DNA of 64,000 nt from NCBI RefSeq assembly GCF_047948215.1, contig NC_134465.1, forward strand, positions 45,432,446 to 45,496,445. The letters are read 5' to 3'. The notes beneath the pieces were generated by a model. The model saw only the letters and a list, made by a program, of their open reading frames with translations, did not search any database and was not told the origin of the DNA. The DNA comes from Lycorma delicatula. Taxonomy: Eukaryota > Arthropoda > Insecta > Hemiptera > Fulgoridae. The stretch's first letter is position 1, and every line of letters begins with the position of its first letter. The position numbers were made by a program, and so were the translations under genes. This document shows, in pieces, positions 53,501 through 64,000 of this stretch.

Positions 53501-54058
53501 TTTAAATTTTTTAATTCGTTTAACTAACCGAAATAGATTTTTTTTTAATATAATTTTTTTTATTTTTTATTTTTTTTTATAAAAAAATAAATTAATAAAT
53601 CGGTTAGGAAAAAATATCTTTAGTTTGTAAAGGAAATAGAAATTTCCCTTAAGAGATATTAATTTTATCACTGTTGGAAAATGTTTAATTCTAAGCTGCA
53701 ATTGCAGAAAAATCTCAGCAATATTGCTGTGTTTTTTTATTTTCTTTTTCTTTTTTAATTTTATTTAACTAAATTATTAAATTGAATGATAATAGAGATA
53801 ACAATTAAATCGATTCAAATATCTAGGAAGCCCACAGTAATTGAGGTTATGCATTGTATAACAGAAGAAAGAAATATTTTAACAGAAGGATAATGTTACT
53901 CTGTAGACCATTAAACAAAGAACTAAGGGGAGAATGGCAAAGTGTTATACAGAATGGTCAAATTGATTTCCTTTGTAACTTTATCAAACTGTTCCGTTTT
54001 GTTATAAAACGTCTTAATAGAATGCTAAGCTTATCATCGTTATTAAATATTTATTATG

Positions 54059-54133
<75 letters not shown>

Positions 54134-54372
54134 CGTGTAAAATATAATGTTATCTCTTGGGTCTCTCTCAAAAATCAGAACGAGTATTTAAGATAAAAAA
54201 CTTTCTGGCTATTTAGAACCCATAATCGTGTGGACCATCATTTAGAAAATTAGATACGCTGACTTATCCTTTTGTTTATATTTATGAATGCTCAATATTT
54301 TCTATAAGGAATGATCACTTATTCTTAAAATTTAACATCATCCACTTATACCATATCAGTCAAAGGAATTAA
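53501..54372. other. AT-rich spacer with long (AT)n
   Basis: (AT)n at 54060-54131, about 36 units. A 97-codon plus-strand frame (53854-54147) runs into the repeat; no similarity recognised. Confidence 0.4.
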
Positions 54373-54560
54373 CCCAACGGGTTGGTCTATCGATTAAACT
54401 CGTAATCGCAAATCAGCTGATTTCAAAGACGAAAATTCTAAGGTTGAAATCCTCGTAAAGGCTATTATACAAATTTGAATACTAGATAGTGGATACCGGT
54501 GTTCTTTGGTTGTTGGGTTTTAATTAGCCACACGTCTCAGGAGTGGTCGACTTGAGACGT
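54373..54560 (+). mobile_element. tRNA-derived SINE, diverged copy
   Basis: CCCAACGGGTTGGTCTATCG (box A, mutated), GGTTGAAATCC (box B) and GGATACCGGTGTTCTTTGGT. The 3' end after ACTTGAGACGT is lost. Confidence 0.75.
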
Positions 54561-55445
54561 GAAGCATGGTCATAAAATTCGACCATATAGTCATAAAATC
54601 GTGAAGCAATAAACTCGAGGACCTACCAGAAGGCAGAAAAATTGGTCGATATATTATTAAAAATTTTATAAAAAAATATGTTAGATTTTATTTCAGATCA
54701 TATAGATTAACCAAATTTCAAAATATTTGCTCGATTCAAGACATGTCAAATTTTTCAGGATGTATTTATCCTTTAAATATTTATTAAAGGTCCTACTCCC
54801 TCGCAGTAACGCATAAAGGTCTCTAAGTTTTTAACGTGAATCAATTCGGCGTTAAGCTGAAACCAACAGAATAGAATACAGACGGGAAAGATGCGATTAA
54901 ATATAAGGCAAGCGATTTGTCCATAAGTGCACTTTCAAGATTTTTAATTGGGTAGTAAGTATCTTCTCACCAGCCTTCTTGGAGGAGAACAAGGTATCTA
55001 CTCGGAATCGGAATCTACTGGAAGAATTAATTTAGCTCCATATATTATCGAGCTACCTGAAAAAATATTAATACTTCTTTAAGAAAACATTCCTATTGGA
55101 TTAAGCGGGATACAGGTATATCTTACTGGATTATCCAGGATGTCCATCCGTTTCGGCTTTCTTTATAGTTTTCCTTAATTTTTCTTATGTTTTCTGCAAA
55201 ATTTCATTTTTCGTATGTAACTAAATCAATCAATTAATAATCCACAAGTCTCTTTGATATCTGACGGATCCTTTGTTAAAGAAATAGGATTAATCTAAAC
55301 TCCTTATCTGGTAATTATTTGTATTGTAATTATAACAGTATAAATGTACCTTGGTATAAGGATAGTATTTTTTATGTTTAAAGTCTCGTAGTTTAAGGTC
55401 CTCGGTCGCTGTTACTGATGATGTGTGTAGGACTCCTGAAACCGT
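54561..55445. other. Unassigned sequence
   Basis: Moderately AT-rich, without a recognisable coding frame or repeat copy. Confidence 0.35.
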
Positions 55446-55492
55446 CCTATGTAACCCGTGGGAAAACGCTGTTTTCCCACGGGTTACATAGG
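55446..55492. repeat. Perfect palindrome, 22-bp arms, 3-nt loop
   Basis: The left arm begins CCTATGTAACCCGTGG and ends at 55467; the right arm starts at 55471 and ends CCACGGGTTACATAGG. All 22 positions pair; the loop is GCT. The predicted RNA hairpin would be very stable. Confidence 0.97.
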
Positions 55493-55899
55493 CGGAGGTA
55501 GTTTAGTGAGTCCCCGCCTTCTGCGGGAAACCTCACACACCCATTGGTGCGGGCTGCTGGGCGTCTATGTGAAGATTTTTCCTCCTTCTGCGTAAAATAA
55601 AATTGATCCCTGCGCATATTCTATTCGAAGTTCAATATAGAAAGAGTTTTTGTGTAATCTGGTGTTAGAAGGAGTCCCGGGAATCACGTTTCCGCGAATC
55701 GGTTAATCTGAAACTTGAGGGTTATAAGTTACGGTAGGTGCTCGTGAGTCGCTACTAGGCGTAGTTTCGGGGTACCGAACTTTATCATATGATACAATGT
55801 GCGTGCTTTCTTCGGTGCCCCCGATAGAATTGCAGATTAAAGGACGAAAAATAATGGCGTCCGGTGTAGCCAAAGATGAGGCCAATTATATAATACGGG

Positions 55900-56930
55900 A
55901 ACTATGGAAGGTGGCATGGGCGGGTTCAGCAGTGGCCGCATAGACCAGAAAAATTATCCCGGTTGTTTAGCTAGATCGCTATCATGTGCGAATTAGATTA
56001 CCACACAACGCAACTCATGTCGGGACATGGTGCGATTGAACAATACCTGTATAAGTTTGGCAGGAGAAAGTCACCCATCTGCTGTTATTGCGATGCGGTT
56101 GACGACGCCGAACTTATATTTTCGTGTGCAGACGATGGGAGGAACATCGTATAAATGCAGTGCTGATGCATACCCGACCGGAGCAGCTCTCGGAGTGGCT
56201 CTTGGCTATGTCCGGAAACTGGCATAATTTGCAATATTTGCAAGAGCAGTCGTTAGAATAAAAGAAGACGATGCAAAACGACTGGGATACTGATAGTTTT
56301 AGTTTATAGCAGGGCTGGGCGGACAGCCCCGTTCCTGAGGGCTCACATGCCCTGGTGTCTGGGTTCCCGTGATGGAGAGGGGATTCCTGGGGTCCGTTAG
56401 GTGTGAATTAATGAAAAGAACGAGACCCGGCCGGCGATGTGGGTTCCCGGATACCCTTCGGCACCTGCGGCGTCGGTTTGAGGCTGGCAGAAGGAAAGAC
56501 CGAGACCCGGTCTCCGGCGGGGGGGGGGGGGAACGACATAGCCGGGCCTGGATTCTTCCGTCGAAGATTAGAGGCAGGCAATTAAAATATCCGGAAAGGA
56601 CACGTCCCCGAGCCGAGTATACTTAATTGGATGTCAGGCTCGGGGATGTAGGGAAAAAATCAGAAGAGACCATTCCAATGCGATGGTAAGTTGTGTAAAT
56701 ATACTGAAGGAAATGTCAGCCGAGGAGTTTAAAACGGTGGAAACCTGTCAGAGGCCAAACCAATGACTGTGTTATGTTATCAAATTTAGAGAGTCTAAAT
56801 GACAACCTCCGGTAAAACGGAACGCCGGGAATGGTGTGGAGATCGGGATCGTCACAAGGTGGATGTTTGGGGAAGACACCCGCCTTGGTGAATCCTAGGG
56901 TTAAGATTTTACCTTAATTTGTTCATTTTT
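55900..56930 (+). pseudogene. R1-like LINE: ORF2 C-terminus and 3'UTR remnant
   Basis: Reads CELDYHTTQLMSGHGAIEQY, LYKFGRRKSPICCYCDAVDD (CCHC-type C-terminal knuckle), then with a small deletion AELIFSC, a frameshift and EQLSEWLLAMSGNWHNLQYL. Compare DYYMTQFLTGHG in the ORF2 at 63190-64000. The following GC-rich 600 bp (CGAGACCCGGCCGGCGATG and a G12 run at 56519) would be its 3'UTR. Knuckle His appears deleted. The left limit is unclear. Confidence 0.7.
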
Positions 56931-58764
56931 ATTTAATCGTAAATTGAAAATTTGATTGAGATAGCTTTAAAAATTTAATATTGCAACTAATCTGACAACT
57001 TGTACGTTAAAACATCAGCGTTACTCACTGTTCTACTTGGATTGATTTTTTCAAGTTTGCTAATATGAATTCGGTTGAAATATAAAACGGACCACAATTA
57101 TTGCATTATAACAGGTATCTTATGAAATCGCTTAATCTCCGGCTAGATTTTTGTAATTAGTTTATTTAAATAAGTATTACTTAACTTCATGTTAACTAAG
57201 AATTTCACTTAACGTAATCTAAAAAAAATTTGATCTGTTTTATTTAAGTATCATTTTTTTTTAGATTTAGCATTAAATGAAATTTTACTACGCTTAATTT
57301 TATTCTGGGTACTCGTATATCTATCATCATTAAAATATTTTTACTGTCAAACATGTTATACATCTGGTTCCTTCGGGATTATATCTAATTTCAAATTTAA
57401 TTTTAACGATATTTGTATGTGTTTTTTCTTCATATAACATCTTATACTTTTTATAGATTTCATTTACATATATATGTATATCGTAATGTTATAAATTTAC
57501 ATTTTTTTAATAATATAATATGTATTTTTGAACAGTCTATCCCAGGACGATGGTAAATCTATTTAACTTTTTTGTTGATAATCGAAGAAAATTTGCCAAT
57601 TTTTTTATAAAATAGTGGTCAATATTGCAAATTATATATATGTATTGTTTATTTATATATATATATTTTTTTTTTCATCAGTTATCGTTCTGCTCGATAA
57701 ATTCAGACCTTATGGATCCCGTACTTTCAAATTCTATTCAAAGTGTTTGTAATTTTTTTTTTTCACTTATTTTAATAACTTTTACATAGGAAATATAATT
57801 TCTGATGGGGTATTATTGAAATTCATTTTAAGGTTTGGGGAGCAAAAACCTTTATTTTTTGACGTTTCTGGACTTAGAATTCTTTTAGATTCTTTCTAAA
57901 CTCTTTTATGCATATTTTATGGATGCGATTTTGAAAAGCGTCAGTCAAAACTTCCAGCGATCTATGACTAAAATCCTTGTCACTTATACTTATGGAAATT
58001 TTTCATAGTTAATACATTTTTTACTATACTGTTTTAGACTCTAGACAATCTCGTTCGGTTTTATACCTTCAGAAAGTAAAAATCTTATCGCGGCAAGTTA
58101 CCGTGATATTTTTTGTCAGGGGTACCAATTTGAAGTAAGACAATTTTAAATTATTCTACTAAATAGTTTTTCAGCTATTTCTATTTGACTCTTTAATAAT
58201 TGAACTATTCTCGTATTATGATTTGATATCAAAAAGTTCTAATTTTAATTTTTTACGCATAAATATCATGGTTTTTGTTATTGATTTATGAATAATTTTA
58301 CGTTATTTAATTAAGGAAATTTATTTGGCCACACATCGTATATTATTAATTAATTAATTTTAGATTTTGAGCATAGTTTCAAAATTCTCTTTAGACTTAT
58401 TATAGAAGCTTCATAAAATATAACTGGGTCGTGTAATTAGATTTCATTTTAGATTTTATGATACTGTTGTATGTTTTTTAGTTTTTGTGTTTATTGTTAA
58501 ATTTAATGTTTTCTTTAATATTTTGTTTGTACAGTGTCTTACAGGAATCTGCCTGTAGCTGAAAGTTAAGGTATTACGCATTATTATTAAAATATATTGT
58601 AACAAGACCTTTATAGCGGACCTGAGTAACGGATTCCTACCAATTAAGAAGAAAATAGTAGAAAATATAATAATGGGAGGAATCCAGAAAGAAGCTAGAA
58701 GGAGCCTTTTTAGTAAAGGTAACAGATCCATTTAACAATCGTCTTTTGTAATACTGCCCACTGA
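56931..58764. other. AT-rich spacer
   Basis: No gene recognised; a 91-codon minus frame at 58456-58731 has no visible similarity. Confidence 0.4.
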
Positions 58765-58775
58765 CACAGAATAAA
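58765..58775 (+). repeat. Left target-site duplication of J2
   Basis: CACAGAATAAA, repeated at 59976-59986. Confidence 0.88.
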
Positions 58776-58833
58776 TATAATGTGGAACGACTCGTCGTGC
58801 CGTCTCATCCTGCCAGTCGAAAGAAAAGTAAAA

Positions 58834-58891
<58 letters not shown>

Positions 58892-59975
58892 CGTGTGTGT
58901 GTTCTGCTTCTTTTGTTGCAGATACCAACAGCCACCACAAAAACAAATGGTTTCTTCACTGCGGCCACGCGGTCCCCCCAACCCTTTCTCAGACACACGT
59001 GTGTCTGAAGGTTAATAATTACGTGAAGTGAATAATTTCTGTTTACTTCTTTCCAGAAAATCGCCGCCCCAAAACGGCGATCGCGAATAGGTGTCACCAT
59101 TTGTAAGTTCCCTATTACCTTCCTTTCCTTTCAAGAAAGAAGAAAGAGGGAACGAGCCCAGCAGCCATCAGCCCAGCAGTCACAAGCCCAGCAGCCACCT
59201 GCCCAGCAGCCACCTGCCCAGCAGCGACCCGCCCAGCAGCCACTGACAGCACAGAAGAACGAAGAAACCTGCACTTTCCCCCGTTCAACCCTTCGGGGCC
59301 TCGGGAATTTCAAGGTTAATGGTATGTAACTTCGGTTACTACCAATTCTTGGAAAGTGCAGGCCAAAGAAGAACGAAGAGGTCTTCGGAAGAAGAAGAGG
59401 GAGAAGATGAAGAAGAAGGAAGACCAGCCACTCGTCTCAACATCACGGACTGGAGTCCGGAACAGAGCCCAGCAGAGATGCGTCCTGAAGGGCAGCTATA
59501 CCAGAAGCGGATGAAGAGCTTCTATACAACCTCTCCTTTTCAAAACTTACAAGTTAGATAAAATAACCCAGCAATTGCGACTCCTCCGGAAAAGGGGACG
59601 CATTGCTCCCTCCTTATAGGTAGTGCCCCGTTGTGGCGTATTCCTGCTAGCCTATTAAGCGTTAGCACCGAAAGGACTTCAGTGGACGGTCTGAAGGGGA
59701 ATTACGTCGGGAGGACAGGCTTTATAAGCCTAGCCTTCCGCGGTCGGCCCATGAAATGGGTTCGATAACGCTAATTCAACAACGGATTGGAATGCAATTA
59801 AATCCGTCTTAAATTCATTAAAATAATAATACACAAAACTTGAGAAAATTAGAACCGAGATTTAAAATAATTCTTTTAAAAAACCAAGCCCGATTAGAAT
59901 GATCCAGCAGCAAGGGACTCTGTCCAGGTTCTGCGATGGAGTAGGGAGTAATAGACTCCTGCCAACTTTGCATTC
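58776..59975 (+). mobile_element. J2: 5'-truncated copy of the J1 family (3'UTR only)
   Basis: Matches J1 from 24580 to its 3' end (ATGTGGAACGACTCG ... TTTGCATTC), flanked by an 11-bp duplication. It carries a longer T run (about 53, 58838-58890) and about 430 bp (59108-59550) with no counterpart in J1. That segment encodes, in one plus frame, repeated AQQP units and, in the next, an acidic tract. It has no ORF1 or ORF2. Confidence 0.93.
59319..59561 (+). CDS. Small acidic ORF in the J2-specific segment
   Basis: An 80-codon frame: MVCNFGYYQFLESAGQRRTK, then RSSEEEEGEDEEEGRPATRL and NITDWSPEQSPAEM. It has a basic-acidic low-complexity start and no recognised domain. A GTATGT...TGCAG pair (59325-59365) could remove its first ~14 codons as a tiny intron. 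The AQQP-repeat frame just upstream (59145-59320) has no ATG. It may be a captured coding fragment rather than an element gene; function unknown. Confidence 0.3.
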   Translation: MVCNFGYYQFLESAGQRRTKRSSEEEEGEDEEEGRPATRLNITDWSPEQSPAEMRPEGQLYQKRMKSFYTTSPFQNLQVR

Positions 59976-59986
59976 CACAGAATAAA
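59976..59986 (+). repeat. Right target-site duplication of J2
   Basis: CACAGAATAAA, copy of 58765-58775. Confidence 0.88.
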
Positions 59987-60360
59987 CAGATGTTCTTCCG
60001 TGAGAAGAGTTACCGGACTAAGGTTAGGAATACATGGGAATGAAAGGCTCGGTCGATCATTTTCACGCTCAGTTCGGGTCTGGCCCGGTAGGTTAAGAAA
60101 ATAAGAGTATAAATTCTCCGGGGAAGACCAGTTTAAGATCACCAGTCTACCGAGACGTTACGACGCCAGTTCAATGAGAAGAGTCTGCGAGACGTCGGTT
60201 GGCGAGAGCATTCTGCGAGAGGACAGTGAACGAGCGAATTTTCAGTGTGAATCTTAATTCACCTCAGTTGTATTGAGCTGAGGTGACGCCACGAGTAATT
60301 CCAAGTACAAGACAACAAGAAACGGTTCGGTGAGTTACTGTAAGACTATAAGTGAAAGAG
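59987..60360 (+). promoter_or_regulatory. GC-elevated promoter- or LTR-like segment
   Basis: Contains AGAGTATAAATTCTCC (TATA-like, about 60105) followed by a GC-richer leader with many GAGA/GCGAG phrases. It resembles an LTR or a Pol II promoter plus leader. No matching second LTR, primer-binding site or downstream gag was found. Confidence 0.3.
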
Positions 60361-60539
60361 GTAATGTACTAAATTTCATTCATAAAATATTGGGGGTAGT
60401 TTTATTTGTGAACAGCAAAGGCATTTGCAGTGAACTTTATACTTGTCTTAACTATTGTACTATTGCTATTAATACAAGGTTAGTGGTTAAAAGTGTTACG
60501 ATTACCGGTAACGTTAATGGGACTGAATTTCACTTTTCC

Positions 60540-61913
60540 ATTCTATTTTTAAAAGTATTGATAGGAAAATTTTAGGTAACTATAGACCTATTGCGTTGTT
60601 TTCTTTAAAAATTATTGAATAAACTTATTAAAAAACGATTAGTAAAATATTTTGAAAATATATATTTTTTAGTGCGAATCAGTTTGGGTTAAGAAAGGGG
60701 AAAAGTACTGAGAATGCATTATTGATCTTTATATCTAAATTGATTCATAATAAAAACGATGGCAGCAGGACAGCAGGTTTATTCCTGGAATTTAAAAAGG
60801 TATTTGATGTAATTTAAAGGGATAAGTTATTGGAAAACCTGGGCGGCTGGAATTAGAGGCGTGTCCAATAACTGGTTTAAGTTTTATTTGAGTGGTAGAT
60901 ACCAACAAGTTAGAGTCAATAATGTACTTAGTACGGCTGGCGAGGTAATTTATGGGGTTCCCCAAGGATCTGTACTTGGGCTGGTGCTTTTTCTTGTATA
61001 TATTAATGATTTATGTCGAGGCTTCTTTTGAGGGCACATGACCACTTTTACAGATGATACTGCACTTTGTTATGTGTAATCCTCTCAGTCTGGAATTAAA
61101 AATGACATGGAGCCTGACCTAAGTGTCATAAAATGGTGGCTTGTGATGAATGGAATTTCATTAAATGTAAATAAATAAAATAATGTGAACATCAATTTAC
61201 AACTTATTAAAGAATAAAGGGAATAACGGGAAAAACTAAAGGGAATATTAAATATCACTCGTTGGGATGCAAGGTGAATACTGTTTGTTCATGTGACGAA
61301 ATTTCACATGCTACATCTGTGAAATACTTGGACAATACTTTTGACAGTAGACTATCCTGGAATTTTCATACTACTGATCTTAAAAAGCAATTACGTGTTT
61401 GTATAAATATTTTCTATTATTATAAAACATATTGCCCTATAGAGTTCTGAAATCGCTGTATTATACTTTTGTCGAGTCAAGGTTAAAGTATGGAGAGGAG
61501 CTTATTACAGTGTTTTTAGATCTGATTATTTGCTCAGAAGCACGTAGTACGTATAATATTGAGTAAAAGTAGACGACACAAATTCTTCCCATTATTCAGA
61601 GGCCTTAACATGCCTTTTCAACTGTCCACTGCGTCATATTTCTATAGAATACTAATGACGTATTATGAAGGCTGTAAAACAGGATATGATCCGTGGTACT
61701 TTGGTTACGAGGCCTTTGCGGCAAGCGGATAGTGTAGTTCCTTCTATGCCAAAAATTGAGTTATTTAAACGTTTTTATTCATACTTAAATCCAAAAATAT
61801 TTAATCACTTACCAAGGCAATTTAAATCCATAGAAGACTCTAAAAGGTTTACACTATCAATTTATGATTGGTTATTGTCAATTGAAGATGTAGAGAGTTT
61901 TTTTAATTGATTG
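60540..61913 (+). pseudogene. Decayed CR1/Jockey-like reverse transcriptase
   Basis: With many stops: NYRPIALFSLKII, ANQFGLRKGKSTENALL (fingers), TAGLFLEFKKVFDVI (motif A, Asp replaced), GVSNNWFKFYLSGRYQQVRV, GVPQGSVLGLVLFLVYINDL (motif B), FTDDTALCYV (motif C, YADD read as FTDD), SVKYLDNTFDSRLSWNFHTT, then the C-terminus RPLRQADSVVPSMPKIELFK and FNHLPRQFKSIEDSKRF with stop at 61910. The endonuclease domain is absent. A clade between CR1 and Jockey is a guess from motifs. Clearly inactive. Confidence 0.85.
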
Positions 61914-62384
61914 TCCTGTGATTATGGGTGGAATGGATGACTCTAAAAGTTTCATATTTTTGTTATCATTATTTTTCTTTCGATTTTATCTAGGATTTAT
62001 TTCATTTTCAATTTTATCAATGTATTCTTGTATTGTATTTATGGTTCTGAGTTATTTAATCTGTATGTACGTATATATAATCTTGTCAGTAGCTGAAATT
62101 TTAGTACTGCAAGACTTGTATCGTAATTTTGAAATCCACACTTGAGCATTATTCAATAAACGGTTAGTTTATTATTTTACTCGCTGAAAATAATTGGATG
62201 GTAACCTCCAACACAGTTATTACTGTAGAGGGTACCTAGTTTCACAAGATTATGTAATAATTGTTTACTTTTATTATTTTATGTTGTTTGGTTTTATATC
62301 TACTAAGCTTATGTCTTAAGAATTTATAACTATAAATAATTTTATTTTCAATTTTAATCCGTTTTTTTTTTGTGGGATATAGAT
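61914..62384. other. 3' flank of the decayed RT
   Basis: A 75-codon hydrophobic frame (61918-62145) follows the RT stop and is probably 3'UTR rather than a membrane protein. Nothing else recognised. Confidence 0.35.
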
Positions 62385-63065
62385 TATTATTATTCCACAC
62401 TTTCACAGCCTTTTGCCGGTGACATTCCCTAAGATCGAAGTAATTTATATCAACGAGATTAGGCTTGCTGTTGTTGACTAAGTGCCTTCCGGGCAACATG
62501 GCAGGTGTCAGTTATTACGCTCCTTTACATTAGAGCGTGGGTCTTCCACTGGATCTTCAGTTTTTCAAGACTGTTGTGAAAAGTAGATGGTAGTTTTCCC
62601 TCCGCAGATATAATTATCGGGATTATATAAACTTCTTTTTGATTCCACATTTATTTAATTTCAAAAGAAAGATCTGTATATTTCTGCAGCTTCTCATTGT
62701 GTTTAGTGTTGATGTTGTTACTTGATGGGATGGCTACGTCTATTAGATAAGTTACTTTTTCCATTTTGTCAACTACTACTATTGCTTGTTGCAGTTGATG
62801 GTTGTTGCTGTTATAATTCCTTGGTTCCAGAAAATTTTTGCATTGTTGTTCTCCAAAAAGGAGGCTGGTTCTTAAATATAGTAGGGCCCTTTTTGAAACT
62901 CTAACTTGTATCTATCGCAGAGTTCTATGTGTATAATTTTTGCCACGTTGTTGTGCCTCCTGGTGTACACCGTCGGAACTAGAATCGGACAGCCAGTGAT
63001 TATATGGTCTATTGTTTCATTGTGTTGCATACATAGCCTACATTTGTTGTTTATTATTATTATTA
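62385..63065 (-). pseudogene. LINE-C: C-terminal fragment of a non-LTR ORF2
   Basis: Minus strand: CRLCMQHNETIDHIITGCPI (Cys/His motif), YTRRHNNVAKIIHIELCDRY, a stop, NNNAKIFWNQGIITATT, a frameshift, KVTYLIDVAIPSSNNINTKH, LQKYTDLSFEIK, a stop, KEVYIIPIIISAEGKLPS and TDTCHVARKAL. This Cys/His plus LIDVAIP order is the C-terminal domain of a LINE group common in invertebrates. The 3' end (TGTGGAATAATAATAAT) is an AAT tail; a TAT array at 63050-63073 marks the 5' truncation. Confidence 0.8.
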
Positions 63066-63079
63066 TTATTATTACCATT

Positions 63080-64000
63080 GTCACTCCGCAGCAGGCTGGC
63101 GTAGGACTACGATCACGTCAGGGGCGGCGCAGGGGTCGATTCTCGGCCCCGACCTTTGGAACGCCGTCTACGATGGCTTGCTGAGGCTGGAGATGCCTGA
63201 AGAATCTGCCTTGGTTGGGTTCGCTGACGACGTTGCGCTACTTGTCGCAGACCGCGACGTGGAGCGCGCCCAACTGAGGCTCAGTCGGGCCGTGCACAGA
63301 GTCGGTGCCTGGCTGGACGATCATGGATTGTCTCTAGCTCTCAGCAAAACGGAGATCGTAGTTCTCACGAAGAAACGTATCGACACCCTTCTCTCCCTGC
63401 GGGTCGGGGTAGAGGTTGTCGAGACCAAGCTGGCCGCAACGTACCTCGGTATGATGATTGACCGGAAACTCAGCTTTGCTGAGCAGCTTCGTACAACCGC
63501 CGACAAAGCTGCGAGAGCCGTAACTGCTCTCAGCCGGCTTATGGCGAATGTCGGCGGACCGAAGGCCAGCAGACGGCGATTGCTGATGTCCACGGTACAT
63601 TTCATCCTGTTATACGGGTCGGAAGTGTGGGCCCAGGCATTAAGAGTTGCGAGAAACCGGAAGCGGCTCGCGCAGGTGCAACGCACCGCAGCCTTGCGAG
63701 TCGCTTCCGCGTATCGGACGGTCTCCGAGCCTGCAGTACTTGTGGTCGCCGGCGTCATACCAATTGCTACTTTAGCAAGGGAGCGCCAGGCGATCTACAG
63801 GAGGCGACGGGCAGGCGAAGACCGGGTGACCATTGCCAATGAGGAACGCACTCGCACATTCCTCGCATGGCAAGAGTCCTGGGACCTCGAGACCAGAGGA
63901 CGATGGACCGCAAGGCTTATTCCTCTGGTCAGACCGTGGACGGAGCTACGGCATGGAGAAGTGGATTACTACATGACCCAATTTTTAACGGGTCACGGGT
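63080..64000 (+). CDS. R1-like LINE ORF2, 5'-truncated, runs off the right edge
   Basis: The frame in phase with 63193 has no stop to the end of the window (about 300 codons). It reads TSGAAQGSILGPDLWNAVYD (RT motif B), LVGFADDVALLVADRDVERA (motif C), YLGMMIDRKLSFAEQLRTTA (thumb), GGPKASRRRLLMSTVHFILL with YGSEVWAQAL, and GEVDYYMTQFLTGHG at 64000, just before the C-terminal knuckle. RT motifs A and earlier and the endonuclease are missing. It abuts the (TAT)n array, so it is probably a 5'-truncated insertion. GC is high; no lesion is seen in the visible part. Protein would copy element RNA at a nicked target; this copy alone cannot. Confidence 0.9.

Noticed and set aside
63321..63758. 145-codon minus-strand ORF near the right edge
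   Set aside because: Antisense to the R1-like ORF2, which has clear RT motifs in the plus frame.

Overview
The window looks like euchromatic, repeat-rich insect nuclear DNA: AT-rich spacer, a split host gene with GT-AG introns, (AT)n/(CT)n/(GT)n microsatellites, and densely nested mariner, Helitron, SINE and non-LTR (LINE) elements. The repeat mix suggests Hemiptera, but that is inference; no species marker was seen. All family labels (LINE-A, Helitron-B, DR and so on) are mine, for cross-reference only.

Host gene. Two minus-strand exons, 10703-10857 (start codon) and 6592-6736, join in frame into the N-terminus of a TRPC-type cation channel close to insect TRP (ankyrin-repeat start). They are separated by a roughly 4-kb intron holding a 230-bp (CT)n(GT)n tract, a SINE, a foldback and nested LINE fragments. 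Later exons would lie to the left, outside the window or unrecognised. A weak candidate exon with a signal-peptide-like stretch lies at 29505-29790 on the plus strand.

Left part (1-19.6 kb). LINE-D and LINE-A (RTE-like) fragments, including a head-to-head pair at 3.1-5.1 kb, TRPC exons, a 307-bp tandem duplication, two decayed IS630/Tc1/mariner transposases and a further LINE-A piece.

Centre (19.67-25.33 kb). A full-length Jockey-type LINE (J1) with a 12-bp target-site duplication, intact ORF1 (gag-like, three CCHC knuckles) and intact ORF2 (endonuclease plus reverse transcriptase), a long 3'UTR and no poly(A). A 5'-truncated sister copy (J2, 58776-59975) with its own 11-bp duplication confirms the 3' terminus. 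J1 is the only element here whose full coding capacity appears preserved.

Middle (25.8-53.5 kb). Mariner M1 remnants; a mariner (M2) with 190-bp terminal inverted repeats and an open but internally frame-shifted transposase, inserted into an older DDE transposase gene; a 2.7-kb long-TIR Tc1/mariner relative carrying a nested SINE; two non-autonomous Helitron families with 3' hairpin and CTAG; a roughly 650-bp dispersed repeat (DR); LINE-B copies; and a composite with long inverted arms at 46.4-47.7 kb.

Right part (53.5-64 kb). A SINE, a perfect 22-bp-arm palindrome, R1-like LINE remnants, J2, a decayed CR1/Jockey-like RT, a LINE-C C-terminal fragment, and an open R1-like ORF2 running off the right edge.

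Coding GC is high in the J and R1-like elements and low elsewhere, so they stand out as younger or differently composed insertions. The gene-level story is one host channel gene surrounded by mobile elements whose insertion order can be read from nesting and target-site duplications. Nothing resembling a prokaryotic system, CRISPR array or operon is present.
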